Assembly (NCBI GenBank): GCA_964610905.1
Contig: CAZSYT010000001.1
Location: 58,944-122,943, forward strand
Direction: 5' to 3'
Source: JAJZJT01 sp964610905
Lineage (GTDB): Bacteria; Actinomycetota; Acidimicrobiia; Acidimicrobiales; RAAP-2
DNA: 64,000 bases
The position numbers were made by a program, and so were the translations under genes. Positions within the stretch are counted from its first letter, which is position 1, and each line of letters begins with the position of its first letter. This document shows positions 43,709 through 52,832 of this stretch, in pieces. The notes under the pieces were generated by a model. That model had not been told where the DNA came from and made no database searches. It saw only the letters and a list, made by a program, of their open reading frames with translations.

Positions 43709-44539
43709 GTGGCCGCCGGGTCCGGCGACCGCGCCTCGGCCCGGTCGCCCGCCGGGCCCACCGGCCGGGCCGGCCCCTACGACAAGACGATGTCGAGCTT
43801 CAACCCGCTGTCGTCGCTCGGCCTCGACGAGTGCGAGCGCCACTACTCGACGGTCCACACCCGGTGGGCCCGCCACCTGCTGCGAGACCGGCCCCACATG
43901 GTGAGCTACCACGTCGACCGGGCCCGTGCCGCCTACGACGTGCGCGGCGGGTTCGGCCAGCGCCCCGACGCCTGGCGCTGGGTTATCCTGCGCCTGGCCC
44001 CGGGCCAGCGCCTCGGCCTGTCCGCTGCCGAGCAGGAGCAGGTGGTGCAGGACCACCGCAACTGCCTGCGCGACCTGCGCAGCTTCACCGTCGACGAGCG
44101 GGTCGTCCTCGACGAGCTGCGCGGCCAGACCACCTTGGTCAAGTACCTCTTCGACGTCGAGCGGACCGCTGACGGGCCGGCCGGTCCCCTCGACGCGGAC
44201 CCGGCTGGCGCCGCTGCCGAGGACCGTCGGCGCCTCGGCGCCCTGGCCGACGCGCTCGCCGAGCGGGCTCGGGCGGGCGACCACGGCCTCCGGCTGCTGC
44301 TGCAGGACACGGTGACCCGCGAGCAGGCCACCGAACCGGTCGACGAGCCGGGCCAGCGGCCCGTCGGGCGCGTGCTGGAGCAGAGCGCCAAGATCGGGTT
44401 CCTGGAGCTGTACTTCGACCAGCAGGAGTGGGCCGAGGACCTCCTGGGGCAGCCCGCCGTCCGCGAGCTGCTGCGCCCGGCCTTCGCCCGCGTGCGGGGC
44501 TACCGCGTCGAGGAGGGCTGCGGCTTCGACCACCGCTGA
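43709..44539 (+). CDS. EthD-like dimeric alpha/beta-barrel protein (tentative)
   Basis: This 276-residue protein begins after a short Pro/Arg/Ala stretch with FNPLSSLGLDECERHYSTVHTRWARHLLRDRPHMVSYHV, which resembles the start of EthD-domain proteins (conserved His-Tyr and Val-His near the helix). The rest, with a repeat-like second half LEQSAKIGFLELYFDQQEWAEDLL, suggests two copies of the fold. GTG 43709 has GAAGGGAGG upstream and follows the crotonase stop by 2 bp. It ends the KstD-like operon. Function unknown; assignment tentative. Confidence 0.6.
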   Translation: MAAGSGDRASARSPAGPTGRAGPYDKTMSSFNPLSSLGLDECERHYSTVHTRWARHLLRDRPHMVSYHVDRARAAYDVRGGFGQRPDAWRWVILRLAPGQRLGLSAAEQEQVVQDHRNCLRDLRSFTVDERVVLDELRGQTTLVKYLFDVERTADGPAGPLDADPAGAAAEDRRRLGALADALAERARAGDHGLRLLLQDTVTREQATEPVDEPGQRPVGRVLEQSAKIGFLELYFDQQEWAEDLLGQPAVRELLRPAFARVRGYRVEEGCGFDHR

Positions 44540-44578
44540 GGGCGGCCACCGGGACCTCGCCCCGCGCTGGTGCCCGAT

Positions 44579-45823
44579 TCAGCGCTCCCCGGGGTCCACG
44601 GTCGCTCCGCGGGCCACCCCTCGTGCCGTGCCGGGCACGCCGCGGCGGAGGCACCAGGCGCCGGCGGCACCGAGCACGAAGGCGCCGGCCGCCACCACGA
44701 ACGTCGCCCGGAACCCCCCCGTGGTGTCGACGAGGAAGCCGCCGAGCGCCGGCCCGATGCACTGGCCGACGCCGAGGGCCAGGGTGAGCACGCCGAACGC
44801 GCCGGGGAGGTGGTGCGCCTCCAGGTTGTCGCTCAGGTGCGCCACGACCGTCGCACCGACCCCGGACATCAGGGTGCCGAAGACGGCGGCCGAGACGAGC
44901 GCCAGTACCAGTGCGGGCGTCGGCAGCACGACGCAGCACAGCGCCAGCGCCAGCTGGCCCGCCACCAGCGTGGGGCGCCGGCCGACGCGGTCCGACAGCC
45001 GGCCGAGCGCGGGTCCGCCGATGGCGCTCGTCGCGCCCACGAGCGCGAACACGGCTCCGGCGCGGCCTGCCGACAGATGCCCGCTGCGCTCGAGCCCGGC
45101 CACCAGGAAGGTCGTGTAGACGACGTAGCCGAGGCCGTAGGCTCCGTAGGCGAGGAGCACGGCCCGCCGGTCGAGGAGCCGGCGCAGCGAGCGCCAGCTC
45201 CGCTCGGCGACCGGAGCGATGCCGCGCACGGACGGGATCACCGCCGTCGACGCCACCAGCACGGCAGCGCCCGCGGCCGCCTCGATGCCCCAGTCGACGC
45301 GCCAGCTCTCCGGGCCGAACCGGCTGCCCACGAGCGTGACGACGACGTCGGCGAGGACGATCCCGATGCCCGAACCGGCGATGGTGACCCCCAGTGCGAC
45401 CCCCTGGCGCGACGGCGACGCCACGGCGGCGACGACGCCCGTCACGGGGACCCAGACGCCGCCCGACGAGACGCCGACGAGGGCCATGGCCACGACGAGC
45501 AGGCCGAACGACGGGCTCACCGCCAGCAGCACCAGGCCGAGCACGGTGCCGGCCAGGCCGGCGCGCAGCAGCACGGTGGCCGGCACGCGCCCCGCCACCG
45601 CCGTCACCAACAGGACGCCGACGAGGTAGCCGGCGAGGTTGATCGTGCCGAGCCAGCTGGCCCGCCCGAAGGACCCGAGGGTGGTGCGTTCCATCGCCGG
45701 CAGGAGGAAGCCGTAGCTGAAGCGGCCGAACCCCGCGGACACCGCGATGGCGGCCGAGGAGGCTGCCACCACGGGCCACGTGCGGCCGGTCACGCCGACC
45801 TCGGACGGCGCTGGCAGCCGCAC
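44579..45823 (-). CDS. MFS transporter (YbfB/YjiJ-like)
   Basis: This 414-residue membrane protein has about twelve hydrophobic segments and the YbfB/YjiJ-family start AVSAGFGRFSYGFLLPAM, plus GRLSDRVGRRPTLVAGQ in the central loop (the MFS motif between helices 2-3 or 8-9). It probably moves a small organic acid or ketone across the membrane. Start is a GTG at 45823. It lies on the same strand as, and downstream of, the carboxylase genes, separated by two gene remnants, and may still be cotranscribed. Direction and substrate are unknown. Confidence 0.86.
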   Translation of the reverse strand: MRLPAPSEVGVTGRTWPVVAASSAAIAVSAGFGRFSYGFLLPAMERTTLGSFGRASWLGTINLAGYLVGVLLVTAVAGRVPATVLLRAGLAGTVLGLVLLAVSPSFGLLVVAMALVGVSSGGVWVPVTGVVAAVASPSRQGVALGVTIAGSGIGIVLADVVVTLVGSRFGPESWRVDWGIEAAAGAAVLVASTAVIPSVRGIAPVAERSWRSLRRLLDRRAVLLAYGAYGLGYVVYTTFLVAGLERSGHLSAGRAGAVFALVGATSAIGGPALGRLSDRVGRRPTLVAGQLALALCCVVLPTPALVLALVSAAVFGTLMSGVGATVVAHLSDNLEAHHLPGAFGVLTLALGVGQCIGPALGGFLVDTTGGFRATFVVAAGAFVLGAAGAWCLRRGVPGTARGVARGATVDPGER

Positions 45824-45829
45824 CCGCCC

Positions 45830-46240
45830 TCAGTGGCCACCCATGACCACCTCGTCCGGGGCGATCTCGGCGCCGGCCAGCACGGGTCGCTCCGGTGCGC
45901 CGAGCCGAGCCCTGACGGCGTTGCCCATCCCGCAGCCGATCGGGCCGCGGTCGACGGCGTGCGCGTCGGCGCGGGACGGTGCACGTGGAGCACGGCGAAG
46001 CGGTCGAAGGTCCAGCGGCCGGTGGCGACACCCATGCGGCGCGACGCTCGGGCGGAGCCGTCGGCAGCCGGCACGCGTCCCGTCCCGTTCGACGCCACCG
46101 GAGCGAACCGGCCTCCTCGCACCCGCTCGCAGCCGTCCATGATGTCGAGGCCGACGTCCCCGACGACGCCGAAGGCGTGCGTCACCCGGTGGTCGGCCAG
46201 CACCCAGGTAACGCCTCGGTGGAACAGCATGCTGAGCCCC
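45830..46240 (-). pseudogene. Remnant of a thiamine-diphosphate-dependent enzyme
   Basis: In the minus frame the first part reads VTWVLADHRVTHAFGVVGDVGLDIMDG..RFAPVAS..GRVPAADGSARASRRMGVAT, clearly the N-terminal domain of acetolactate-synthase-like enzymes, where GVVGD and the AxGxAR segment normally occur. After a frameshift the second frame gives GPIGCGMGNAVRARLGAPERPVL and ends soon after VVMGGH, matching the start of the diphosphate-binding domain. Several hundred residues between are missing. It is a deleted, frameshifted relic of a gene that stood between hyuB and the MFS gene. Confidence 0.75.
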
Positions 46241-46345
46241 AAGTCCTCGGCGCCAGGCCACCGCTGACCCTCGATGCAGAGGGGAATTCGCGCGGGCGGG
46301 GCGCTCCGATCGGTGGCCGGCGTGCGGCGGCAGCCCGGCCGGAGA

Positions 46346-46640
46346 TCAGCTCCTCGGGCGGCAGGAGCGCGAGTCGCTGCCTCTGGGCCCGCCGCCCGTC
46401 GGGAAACCTCCGTCGACGGTGAAGTCTCCACCGGTCAGGCAACTGCTCTCGCCGGAGGCGAGGAAGCGCACGGCATCGGCGATCTCCTGCGCCGCCGCTG
46501 GTCGACCCAGGGGGACGGAGGCGCGGTAGCCCTTGGGCCTAGCGGACGCGACCTCGCCCAGCCTGGACCTCTCGATGCGGCCGGAATGGACGGCGTCGTC
46601 CCGGACCCCGCGTGACGCGAGCTCCTCCGCTGCACCTTGG
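46346..46640 (-). pseudogene. C-terminal fragment of a short-chain dehydrogenase
   Basis: One minus-strand frame, ending in a stop at 46346, reads AEELASRGVRDDAVHSGRIE..VPLGRPAAAQEIADAVRFLASGESSCLTGGDFTVDGGFPTGG. This matches the last third of an SDR (normally GVRVNAVxPG, then the oligomer contact and TVDGG). No nucleotide-binding or active-site half precedes it; sequence upstream is low complexity and then the hyuB end. It is a truncated relic. Confidence 0.72.
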
Positions 46641-46710
46641 CCCCGCGCTGCACCCTGGCCCGCGCTGCGCCGGTGACGACGGCTGTCCTGCCCGTCGTGA
46701 GGTCGCTCGC

Positions 46711-47098
46711 CTCAGTAGCGCGACGGCTTGGGCCGGGGCTCGCCGCCCTCGCGGACGTGCTCGTCGAGGAGCTCGGCGGTCGGCTCCCAGTCGGTGAGCG
46801 GGGTCGACATGCCGTGCGGCCACTCCCCGTACATCTCCATGACCCGCTCCGGCGGGCGCCGGTCGAGCCAGCCCGCCAGCCACTGGCCGTAGGGCTTGGC
46901 CCGGGCGAGCCGCCGCTCGCGCTCCTCCTTGCGGGCGAGCGCCGTCGCCTCGGCGTCCACCACCAGGTTGTCCTCGCGGTACACCACCTGGTAGATCTCC
47001 CGCGCCGTGCGGTGCGAGACGGTCTGCTCGCGCAGGTCCTTCATCACCAGCTCGGGGTCGCGCTCGAGCACGTCGCCGTAGCCGGGGCCCGACGGCGC
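46711..47098. repeat. 388-bp block identical to 48146-48533 (copy A)
   Basis: These bases match 48146-48533 without a difference by eye. They encode the last about 129 residues of the gap-interrupted HyuB-type gene and stop one base outside its stop codon. Just beyond both edges identity is lost. This is the signature of recent gene conversion or unequal crossing over. Confidence 0.9.
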
Positions 47099-48053
47099 GC
47101 ACGTGGCGAACAGGTCACCTTCGACCAGGGTGTCGAGGCCGGAGTTCTGGTGGTTGACCTGCCAGTCGCCCGTCACCCGCTCGACGGCCTCCTCGAGGCT
47201 GTCGGGGGTGTTCCCCGTGGCGGCCAGCTCGTCGAGGTTGTGGTTGCGCACGTAGGCGCTGGCCACTGGCCGCGACGGGTAGCCGCCGAACAGACCGGGA
47301 GCGACCGGCCGGCCCGAGAACCCGCCGGTCGACACCACGGCGACTCCGGGGACCCCGTGGATCTGGTAGAGCGCGTTCATCGACCGGCCGCCGCGGTACT
47401 TGCCGTAGCCGACGGCGTCCCTCCAGAACACCGAGCGGAACACCGGCAGCAGCGGGAAGCTGTGCTCGATCGCCTCCGAGTCGAGGAACTCGCCGATGGC
47501 GCACCACATGAACCCGCCGACGTCGATGCCGTCGGAGTCCCAGCGGGCCCCCATGCCGATGCCGTTGGGGACGCCCTGGTCCCACGCCGCGAACGGCATG
47601 CCGTCCTTGCCCACCCCGGCCGTGGCCATGGAGTTCGACGTGCCGGGCCAGGAGCCGACGACGTGGTCGTGGAAGGGGGAGCCGAACTTCATCTTCTCCA
47701 TCGCCACGTGGACGCCCGTCAGCACCTGGGCATGGGTGGCGACGCCGAGCGAGGTGGCGTCCTCCGGGTCGGCCATGAAGAAGGTGCCGTCCTGGAACTC
47801 GAAGTGGAACGGCTCGTAGTACCCGGTCGTCGCCGGCAGCTCCCAGAAGAAGAACTGGAAGAGGTAGCNNNNNNNNNNNNNNNNNNNNNNNNNNNNNNNN
47901 NNNNNNNNNNNNNNNNNNNNNNNNNNNNNNNNNNNNNNNNNNNNNNNNNNNNNNNNNNNNNNNNNNNNGCTCCAGGCCCACCATCGCCTCCGTCTCGCGA
48001 CGGGTCGCAGGCTCCGGACGCCAGTGCCTCAATGCCTCGGGATCACGCGGCAC
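46712..48053 (-). CDS. HyuB-type ketone-carboxylase subunit, second copy (interrupted by gap)
   Basis: The start (GTG 48053, with GAGGGGAG upstream) gives MPRDPEALRHWRPEPATRRE, identical to the neighbouring copy; the frame then enters a 100-N gap. After the gap the gene continues for 385 residues to its stop. Alignment with the copy at 48147-50261 shows that the gap replaces 873 bp (291 codons), so the intact gene would be exactly 704 residues, the same length. The centre differs at many positions from the other copy (for example ATHAQVLTGVHVAMEKMKF versus ATQAQVNTAVHTCMEKMKF), while the last 129 residues are identical. It is probably a functional paralogue with different substrate specificity, not a duplicate artefact. 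Confidence 0.85.
47869..47968. other. Assembly gap (100 N) inside a HyuB-type gene
   Basis: The placeholder is 100 N. Comparison of flanks with the neighbouring copy indicates that about 873 bp are really missing, likely because that section is nearly identical to 49304-50176 and could not be assembled. Confidence 0.9.
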
Positions 48054-48145
48054 GGCTCACTCCCCTCTTGGGTTCCATTCGTGTTCTCCACTTCGGCCGA
48101 CCGGTCGGCCACGAGGCCCCCGGGTGCCGGCGTGCAGCAGTCCCG

Positions 48146-48533
48146 CTCAGTAGCGCGACGGCTTGGGCCGGGGCTCGCCGCCCTCGCGGACGTGCTCGTC
48201 GAGGAGCTCGGCGGTCGGCTCCCAGTCGGTGAGCGGGGTCGACATGCCGTGCGGCCACTCCCCGTACATCTCCATGACCCGCTCCGGCGGGCGCCGGTCG
48301 AGCCAGCCCGCCAGCCACTGGCCGTAGGGCTTGGCCCGGGCGAGCCGCCGCTCGCGCTCCTCCTTGCGGGCGAGCGCCGTCGCCTCGGCGTCCACCACCA
48401 GGTTGTCCTCGCGGTACACCACCTGGTAGATCTCCCGCGCCGTGCGGTGCGAGACGGTCTGCTCGCGCAGGTCCTTCATCACCAGCTCGGGGTCGCGCTC
48501 GAGCACGTCGCCGTAGCCGGGGCCCGACGGCGC
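48146..48533. repeat. 388-bp block identical to 46711-47098 (copy B)
   Basis: This is the partner of the block at 46711-47098, at the 3' end of the complete hyuB-type gene, in direct orientation 1435 bp away. It offers a target for deletion by recombination. Confidence 0.9.
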
Positions 48534-50261
48534 CACGCCGATGTACATGTCGCCCTCGGCCAGCATGCTCATCCCGGAGTTCTGGTGCCGGACCTCCCAG
48601 TCCCCCTGCACCCGCTCCACCGCCTCGTAGACGTCGCTCGGCGTCCGGTGCTCGGCCACGAGCTCGTCGAGGTTGTGGTTGCGGATGAACGCCGTGGCGC
48701 ACGGCCGCGACGGGTAGCCGCCGAACAGCCCCGGAGCAAGCGGCCGGCCCGAGATACCGCCCATCGACACCGCGGCCACGCCGGGCACCCCGTGGACCTG
48801 GTACATGGAGTTCATCGACCGGCCACCGCGGTACTTCCCGTGCCCGGCGGCGTCCTTCCAGAACACCGAGCGGAACACCGGCAGCAGCGGGAAGCTGTGC
48901 TCGATCGCCTCCGAGTCGAGGAACTCGCCGATGGCGCACCAGATGAACCCGCCCACGTCGATGCCGTCGGAGTCCCAGCGGGCCCCCATGCCGACGCCGT
49001 TGGGCTGGCCCTGGTCCCACGCCGCGAACGGCATGCCGTCCTTGCCCACCCCGGCCGTCAGCACGCTCGTGCTGGTGCCGGGCCAAGAGCCGACGACGTG
49101 GTCGTGGTACGGCGAGGAGAACTTCATCTTCTCCATGCAGGTGTGCACGGCGGTGTTCACCTGGGCCTGGGTGGCGACGCCGAGCGAGGTCGCGTCCTCG
49201 GTGTCGGCCATGAAGAAGCTGCCGTCCTGGAACTCGAAGTGGAACGGGTCGTAGTACCCGGTCGTCGCCGGCAGCTCCCAGAAGAAGAACTGGAAGAGGT
49301 AGCAGGCGAACATGGCGATCATCATGTGGGGGAACATGTTGAAGTTCCCCCCGATGACCCGGGGGCTGCCCCGGAACCGGATGAACGCCTCGTCGCCCCG
49401 CTTCTCCACCTCCACCTGGCAGGCGAGCAGGCCGTACTTCCCCTCGCCGCCGTTCTCGAGGAACACCGACGTCCGGAACGTCCCGTCGTTCATCGCCGAC
49501 AGCTTCGCCCGCGCCGTGGCGATGCCCTCGTCGATCATCCGGCGCATGGAGCCGACGAAGAAGTCGGCACCCTTGCGGTCGATGATCTCGTGGCAGCGGC
49601 GCTCCAGGATGTGCACCGCCGCGGCGCGTGCCTTGGTGTCGAGGGTCTGCATCCGCGGGTCGCGGACCCGGTTCTCCATCATCTCCATCAGGTCGGCCTT
49701 GAGCTCGTAGTTCTCGGCGATCTTGATGGGCGACAGCAGCAGGCCCTCGTCGTAGCGGGTCTTGGCCGACGGGGGGGCGCCGCCGGGCTCCGACGCCCCG
49801 GTCTCGGTCTCGTGGCTGGCCGCCGCCGCCCACGCCACGAGCTCCCCCTCCCAGAACACCGGCAGGAAGAGGATCTGGTCGCAGTTGTGGATGCCGCCGT
49901 ACAGGCCGTCGTTGGCGTAGAACATGTCGCCCTCGTGGATGCCGACCGACGGCTCCTCGTAGAACCACCGCATCATCCACTTGATGCCGATCGACGCGTT
50001 GATCAGGTGCAGCTGCGTGCCCATGATCCCCACCGCCAGGTCGCCCTGGCGGCTGTAGATCCCGACCGCGGCGTCACCCGCCTCGATCATCGGCGAGATC
50101 CCCATCCGCGAGAACGTCTGGTACGCCTCCCAGCAGACCAGCTCCATCTTGTTGCGGTAGATCTCGAAATCGCCCCGCTCCAGGCCCACCATCGCCTCCG
50201 TCTCGCGACGGGTCGCAGGCTCCGGACGCCAATGCCTCAATGCCTCGGGATCACGCGGCAC
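48147..50261 (-). CDS. HyuB-type subunit of an acetone/acetophenone-carboxylase-like enzyme (complete copy)
   Basis: This 704-residue HyuB-type protein has GIHEGDMFYANDGLYGGIHNCDQILFL, ASHETETGASEPGG, GNFNMFPHMMIAMFACYLFQ, GMGARWDSDGIDVGG, GYGKYRGGRSMN-like HGKYRGGRSMNSMY and GPGYGDVLERDPELV. In the carboxylase family this subunit carries out the carboxylation using the phosphorylated intermediate made by the HyuA-type subunit. The GTG start follows the hyuA-type stop by 3 bp, with AAGGAG inside the hyuA end. Its operon order is alpha', gamma, alpha, beta, beta2. Hydantoinase or oxoprolinase is excluded as likely by the gamma gene. Confidence 0.9.
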   Translation of the reverse strand: MPRDPEALRHWRPEPATRRETEAMVGLERGDFEIYRNKMELVCWEAYQTFSRMGISPMIEAGDAAVGIYSRQGDLAVGIMGTQLHLINASIGIKWMMRWFYEEPSVGIHEGDMFYANDGLYGGIHNCDQILFLPVFWEGELVAWAAAASHETETGASEPGGAPPSAKTRYDEGLLLSPIKIAENYELKADLMEMMENRVRDPRMQTLDTKARAAAVHILERRCHEIIDRKGADFFVGSMRRMIDEGIATARAKLSAMNDGTFRTSVFLENGGEGKYGLLACQVEVEKRGDEAFIRFRGSPRVIGGNFNMFPHMMIAMFACYLFQFFFWELPATTGYYDPFHFEFQDGSFFMADTEDATSLGVATQAQVNTAVHTCMEKMKFSSPYHDHVVGSWPGTSTSVLTAGVGKDGMPFAAWDQGQPNGVGMGARWDSDGIDVGGFIWCAIGEFLDSEAIEHSFPLLPVFRSVFWKDAAGHGKYRGGRSMNSMYQVHGVPGVAAVSMGGISGRPLAPGLFGGYPSRPCATAFIRNHNLDELVAEHRTPSDVYEAVERVQGDWEVRHQNSGMSMLAEGDMYIGVAPSGPGYGDVLERDPELVMKDLREQTVSHRTAREIYQVVYREDNLVVDAEATALARKEERERRLARAKPYGQWLAGWLDRRPPERVMEMYGEWPHGMSTPLTDWEPTAELLDEHVREGGEPRPKPSRY

Positions 50262-50264
50262 GGC

Positions 50265-52484
50265 TCACTCCTTCACGGCGATGGTGCCGTTGCCCCGCTC
50301 GTCGATGCGGAACGCCCGGCTCGGGTCCACCACGAGCGTGGTGTCTGGGGCCTCGACGATGGCGGGCCCCTCTACGACGTTGCCCGGCTCGAGCCCCGTC
50401 GAGCCGAAGATGGGGGTGTCGATCCAGCCGGCGTCGGGTCCCCAGAAGGTCGGCCGGCTCCCCTTGCGGGCGGCGGAGGGGTCGGGCTTCGACAGGGACA
50501 GCACCGGCAGGTCGAGCTTGCGGCTCCGGATCACCGACCACAGCGTGAAGCCGGTGATCTCGACCCCCCCGGCGAGAAACGTGGCCGAGGGGCTGTAGAT
50601 GCGCGAGTACTCGCGCTCGAAGGCGGCGTAGACCTCGCGGACGTCCTCCGGCGAGGACACCTGCAGCCGCGGCGAGCGGATGCGGGTCTGGTGGGGCTGC
50701 ATGCCGTAGCGGACGTACAGCTCCAGGCCCCAGGTGACGTGCCGCGCTCCCAGCTCCTCGGCGTCGCGGAGCGCGTCGCGCTGAGCCCCGGCGACCACCG
50801 AGTTGAACGCCTCGTAGTCCTCCAGCCACTCGTCGCTCGGAGCCCGGTAGAGGACCACCGAGTCACCCCGCTCGTAGGAGCGGACGAAGTCGGTGTTGGC
50901 GATGCCGAAGGCGCTGAACACCGAGGCGAAGGGGAACGACATGATCCGTGGCGTCTGGACGTACCCGCCGTAGCCGCAGGCGTGGGCCCCGCCGGCGCCG
51001 CCGAAGGCGAACAGCACGAACTCGCGCGGGTCGTAGCCCTTGAGGTTCGTCTCCTTGAAGACCTCGTTGCCCATCTTGGCGTCGATCAGGGTCTTCACCA
51101 TGAACGCCGCCTCCTCGGGGGAGGTGCCGAGCGGCTCGGCCAGGTGGCGCTGCACCGCCTCGCGGGCCGCCTCCTGGTTGAGCGACATGTGGCCGCCGAG
51201 GAAGTAGTCGGGGTCGATGTAGCCCAGCACCACGTCGGCGTCGGTCACCGTCGGCTCGGTCCCGCCGAGGTCGAAGGCCACGGGGCCCGGGTTGGACCCG
51301 GCCGACTCGGGCCCGACCTCGACGATGTCGAGGAGCGGGTTGAAGCGGGCGATCGAGCCGCCGCCGGCGCCGATCGACTTCGTCTCGATCATCGAGATCC
51401 CGACCCGGAACCGGTCGATCATCGGCACGTGCGAGTAGAAGTGCCTGCCCCGGAACTCGTCGTCGCGTTCGCCGACCTCCACCACGGTCCCGATGTCGAA
51501 GGACGTGCCGCCCATGTCGGTGAGGATGACGTTCGGGATGCCGTAGAGGTCGGCGATGTGGGCGCCGCCGATCACGGCGGCCACCGGGCCCGCGTTGAAC
51601 GTCTCCACCGCCGTGGTCCGCTGCAGCGGGTTGGCGCCGCCACCGCTGTTGACGATGAACAGCGGGCGGCGGTAGCCGCGCTCGTGCAGCGAGTTGCCCA
51701 GCTCGGTCAGCTCCTCGGCCATCGTGCGGTGGAGGTAGGCAGCCAGGATCGTGGTCATGTCCCGCTGGTACTCGTTCTGCTTCGGCAGCACCTCGGACGA
51801 CAGCAGCACCGGCTGGCTCCCCAGGTAGATCTCGGGGAACTCCTCCACGATGACCTCGCGCACCATCTGCTCGTGCGTCGGGTTGCGGTGGGCCTGCATC
51901 AGGGCCACTACGAAGCCCATGGCGCCCCGGTCGACCAGGTAGCGGAGGTTGTCGCGCACGTCGTCGAGGTCGAGCGGGATGACGACCTTGCCGTCGTCGT
52001 CCACCCGCTCGCGCAGGCCCACCACCATCTCCCTCGGGATGACGGGCTCGGGCCGCTGGCCGCGGGCGGTCAGGCGCTTGTACTCGACGGGCAGGCCGTC
52101 GTGCCACAGGGCACCGCGGCCGATGAAGACCGTGTCCTCGAAGCCGGCCGTGGTGATGAGCGCGAGGCGGGGTCCCTTGCGCTCGAGCAACGCGTTCATG
52201 GCCAACGTCGTCGCGTAGCGGACGATGTCGGTCTGGGCCACCAGCTCGTCGCCCATCAGGCCGAGCTTCTCGGCGCACTCGGCGATGGCCTGGTTGAAGC
52301 CCACGGCCAGCCGGTGCCGGGTGGTCGGAGCCTTGCCGGACGCCGTCCTGTCGCCGTAGACCACGAAGCAGTCGGTGAAGGTTCCGCCGATGTCGATGCT
52401 GATCGAGTTGCGCAGCTCGGTGTCGGCCTCGTCCCCGCCGGCGTCGTCGGGCGCCTGCTCGACACCGGTGTCGGTCACGGTCAT
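50265..52484 (-). CDS. HyuA-type ATP-binding subunit of an acetone/acetophenone-carboxylase-like enzyme
   Basis: This 739-residue protein has the ASKHA-type phosphate-binding motif DIGGTFTD at residues 31-38 and the second one TDMGGTSFD in the middle, plus GGGANPLQRTTAVETFNAGP and ESAGSNPGPVAFDLGG. It should use ATP to activate the ketone or bicarbonate for the HyuB-type partner. ATG 52484 overlaps the gamma gene stop by ATGA, with GGAGGACC upstream. It is about 100 residues longer than the other HyuA-type protein at 52833, so the two are alpha and alpha', not simple duplicates. Confidence 0.9.
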   Translation of the reverse strand: MTVTDTGVEQAPDDAGGDEADTELRNSISIDIGGTFTDCFVVYGDRTASGKAPTTRHRLAVGFNQAIAECAEKLGLMGDELVAQTDIVRYATTLAMNALLERKGPRLALITTAGFEDTVFIGRGALWHDGLPVEYKRLTARGQRPEPVIPREMVVGLRERVDDDGKVVIPLDLDDVRDNLRYLVDRGAMGFVVALMQAHRNPTHEQMVREVIVEEFPEIYLGSQPVLLSSEVLPKQNEYQRDMTTILAAYLHRTMAEELTELGNSLHERGYRRPLFIVNSGGGANPLQRTTAVETFNAGPVAAVIGGAHIADLYGIPNVILTDMGGTSFDIGTVVEVGERDDEFRGRHFYSHVPMIDRFRVGISMIETKSIGAGGGSIARFNPLLDIVEVGPESAGSNPGPVAFDLGGTEPTVTDADVVLGYIDPDYFLGGHMSLNQEAAREAVQRHLAEPLGTSPEEAAFMVKTLIDAKMGNEVFKETNLKGYDPREFVLFAFGGAGGAHACGYGGYVQTPRIMSFPFASVFSAFGIANTDFVRSYERGDSVVLYRAPSDEWLEDYEAFNSVVAGAQRDALRDAEELGARHVTWGLELYVRYGMQPHQTRIRSPRLQVSSPEDVREVYAAFEREYSRIYSPSATFLAGGVEITGFTLWSVIRSRKLDLPVLSLSKPDPSAARKGSRPTFWGPDAGWIDTPIFGSTGLEPGNVVEGPAIVEAPDTTLVVDPSRAFRIDERGNGTIAVKE

Positions 52485-52822
52485 GTGCGGTCCTCCATGT
52501 GCTTGGCCTTGAGCGCGTCGAGGTCGAGCTCGATGTCGTAGGTCGGCGGGTAGCCCTCGGGCAGCAGCTCGTTCTCGACCATCGTCCCGCAGCCGGGGCA
52601 GTAGAACTCCACGAACAGCCCGTAGCCCTCCGCGGTGGTCAACCGGAACTCTCCGGTGGGGAAGATCGGTGGGTAGATCTCCTTCGGGTCGCGCTCGTGG
52701 ACCACGCAGCCCGTCTTGTAGTTCTCGCGTGCGGAGGCGAGGTCCTGGCCGCACACGTGGCAGGTCCAGCGCTCGTTGTCGAGGTCGATGTCCAGGTACT
52801 CGGTGATGCGCACGGTCGTCAT
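52481..52822 (-). CDS. Small zinc-binding gamma subunit of acetone/acetophenone-carboxylase-like enzyme
   Basis: This 113-residue protein has two Cys pairs: C21-H-V-C24 and C75-P-G-C78, with a further Cys39. Between them lie ENYKTGCVVHERDPKEIYPP and FVEFYCPGCGTMVE. This closely follows the gamma subunit of acetone carboxylase, which has a similar Cys pair, an RVHVRD-type segment, EIYP and YFCPECGT. The gamma subunit binds zinc and is found only with these carboxylases, so it identifies the enzyme class. It lies between the two hyuA-type genes, overlapping one by 4 bp and 10 bp from the other. Confidence 0.88.
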   Translation of the reverse strand: MTTVRITEYLDIDLDNERWTCHVCGQDLASARENYKTGCVVHERDPKEIYPPIFPTGEFRLTTAEGYGLFVEFYCPGCGTMVENELLPEGYPPTYDIELDLDALKAKHMEDRT

Positions 52823-52832
52823 CGCGGGCTCC

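Noticed and set aside
46711..48533. Direct repeats as ends of a mobile element
   Set aside because: The 388-bp repeats are the coding ends of tandem hyuB-type paralogues; there is no transposase or target duplication.
48024..52541. A 1505-codon open frame on the plus strand
   Set aside because: It is antisense to the well-supported hyuB and hyuA-type genes; long antisense frames are common in very GC-rich DNA, and its composition (Arg/His/Val-rich) is not protein-like.
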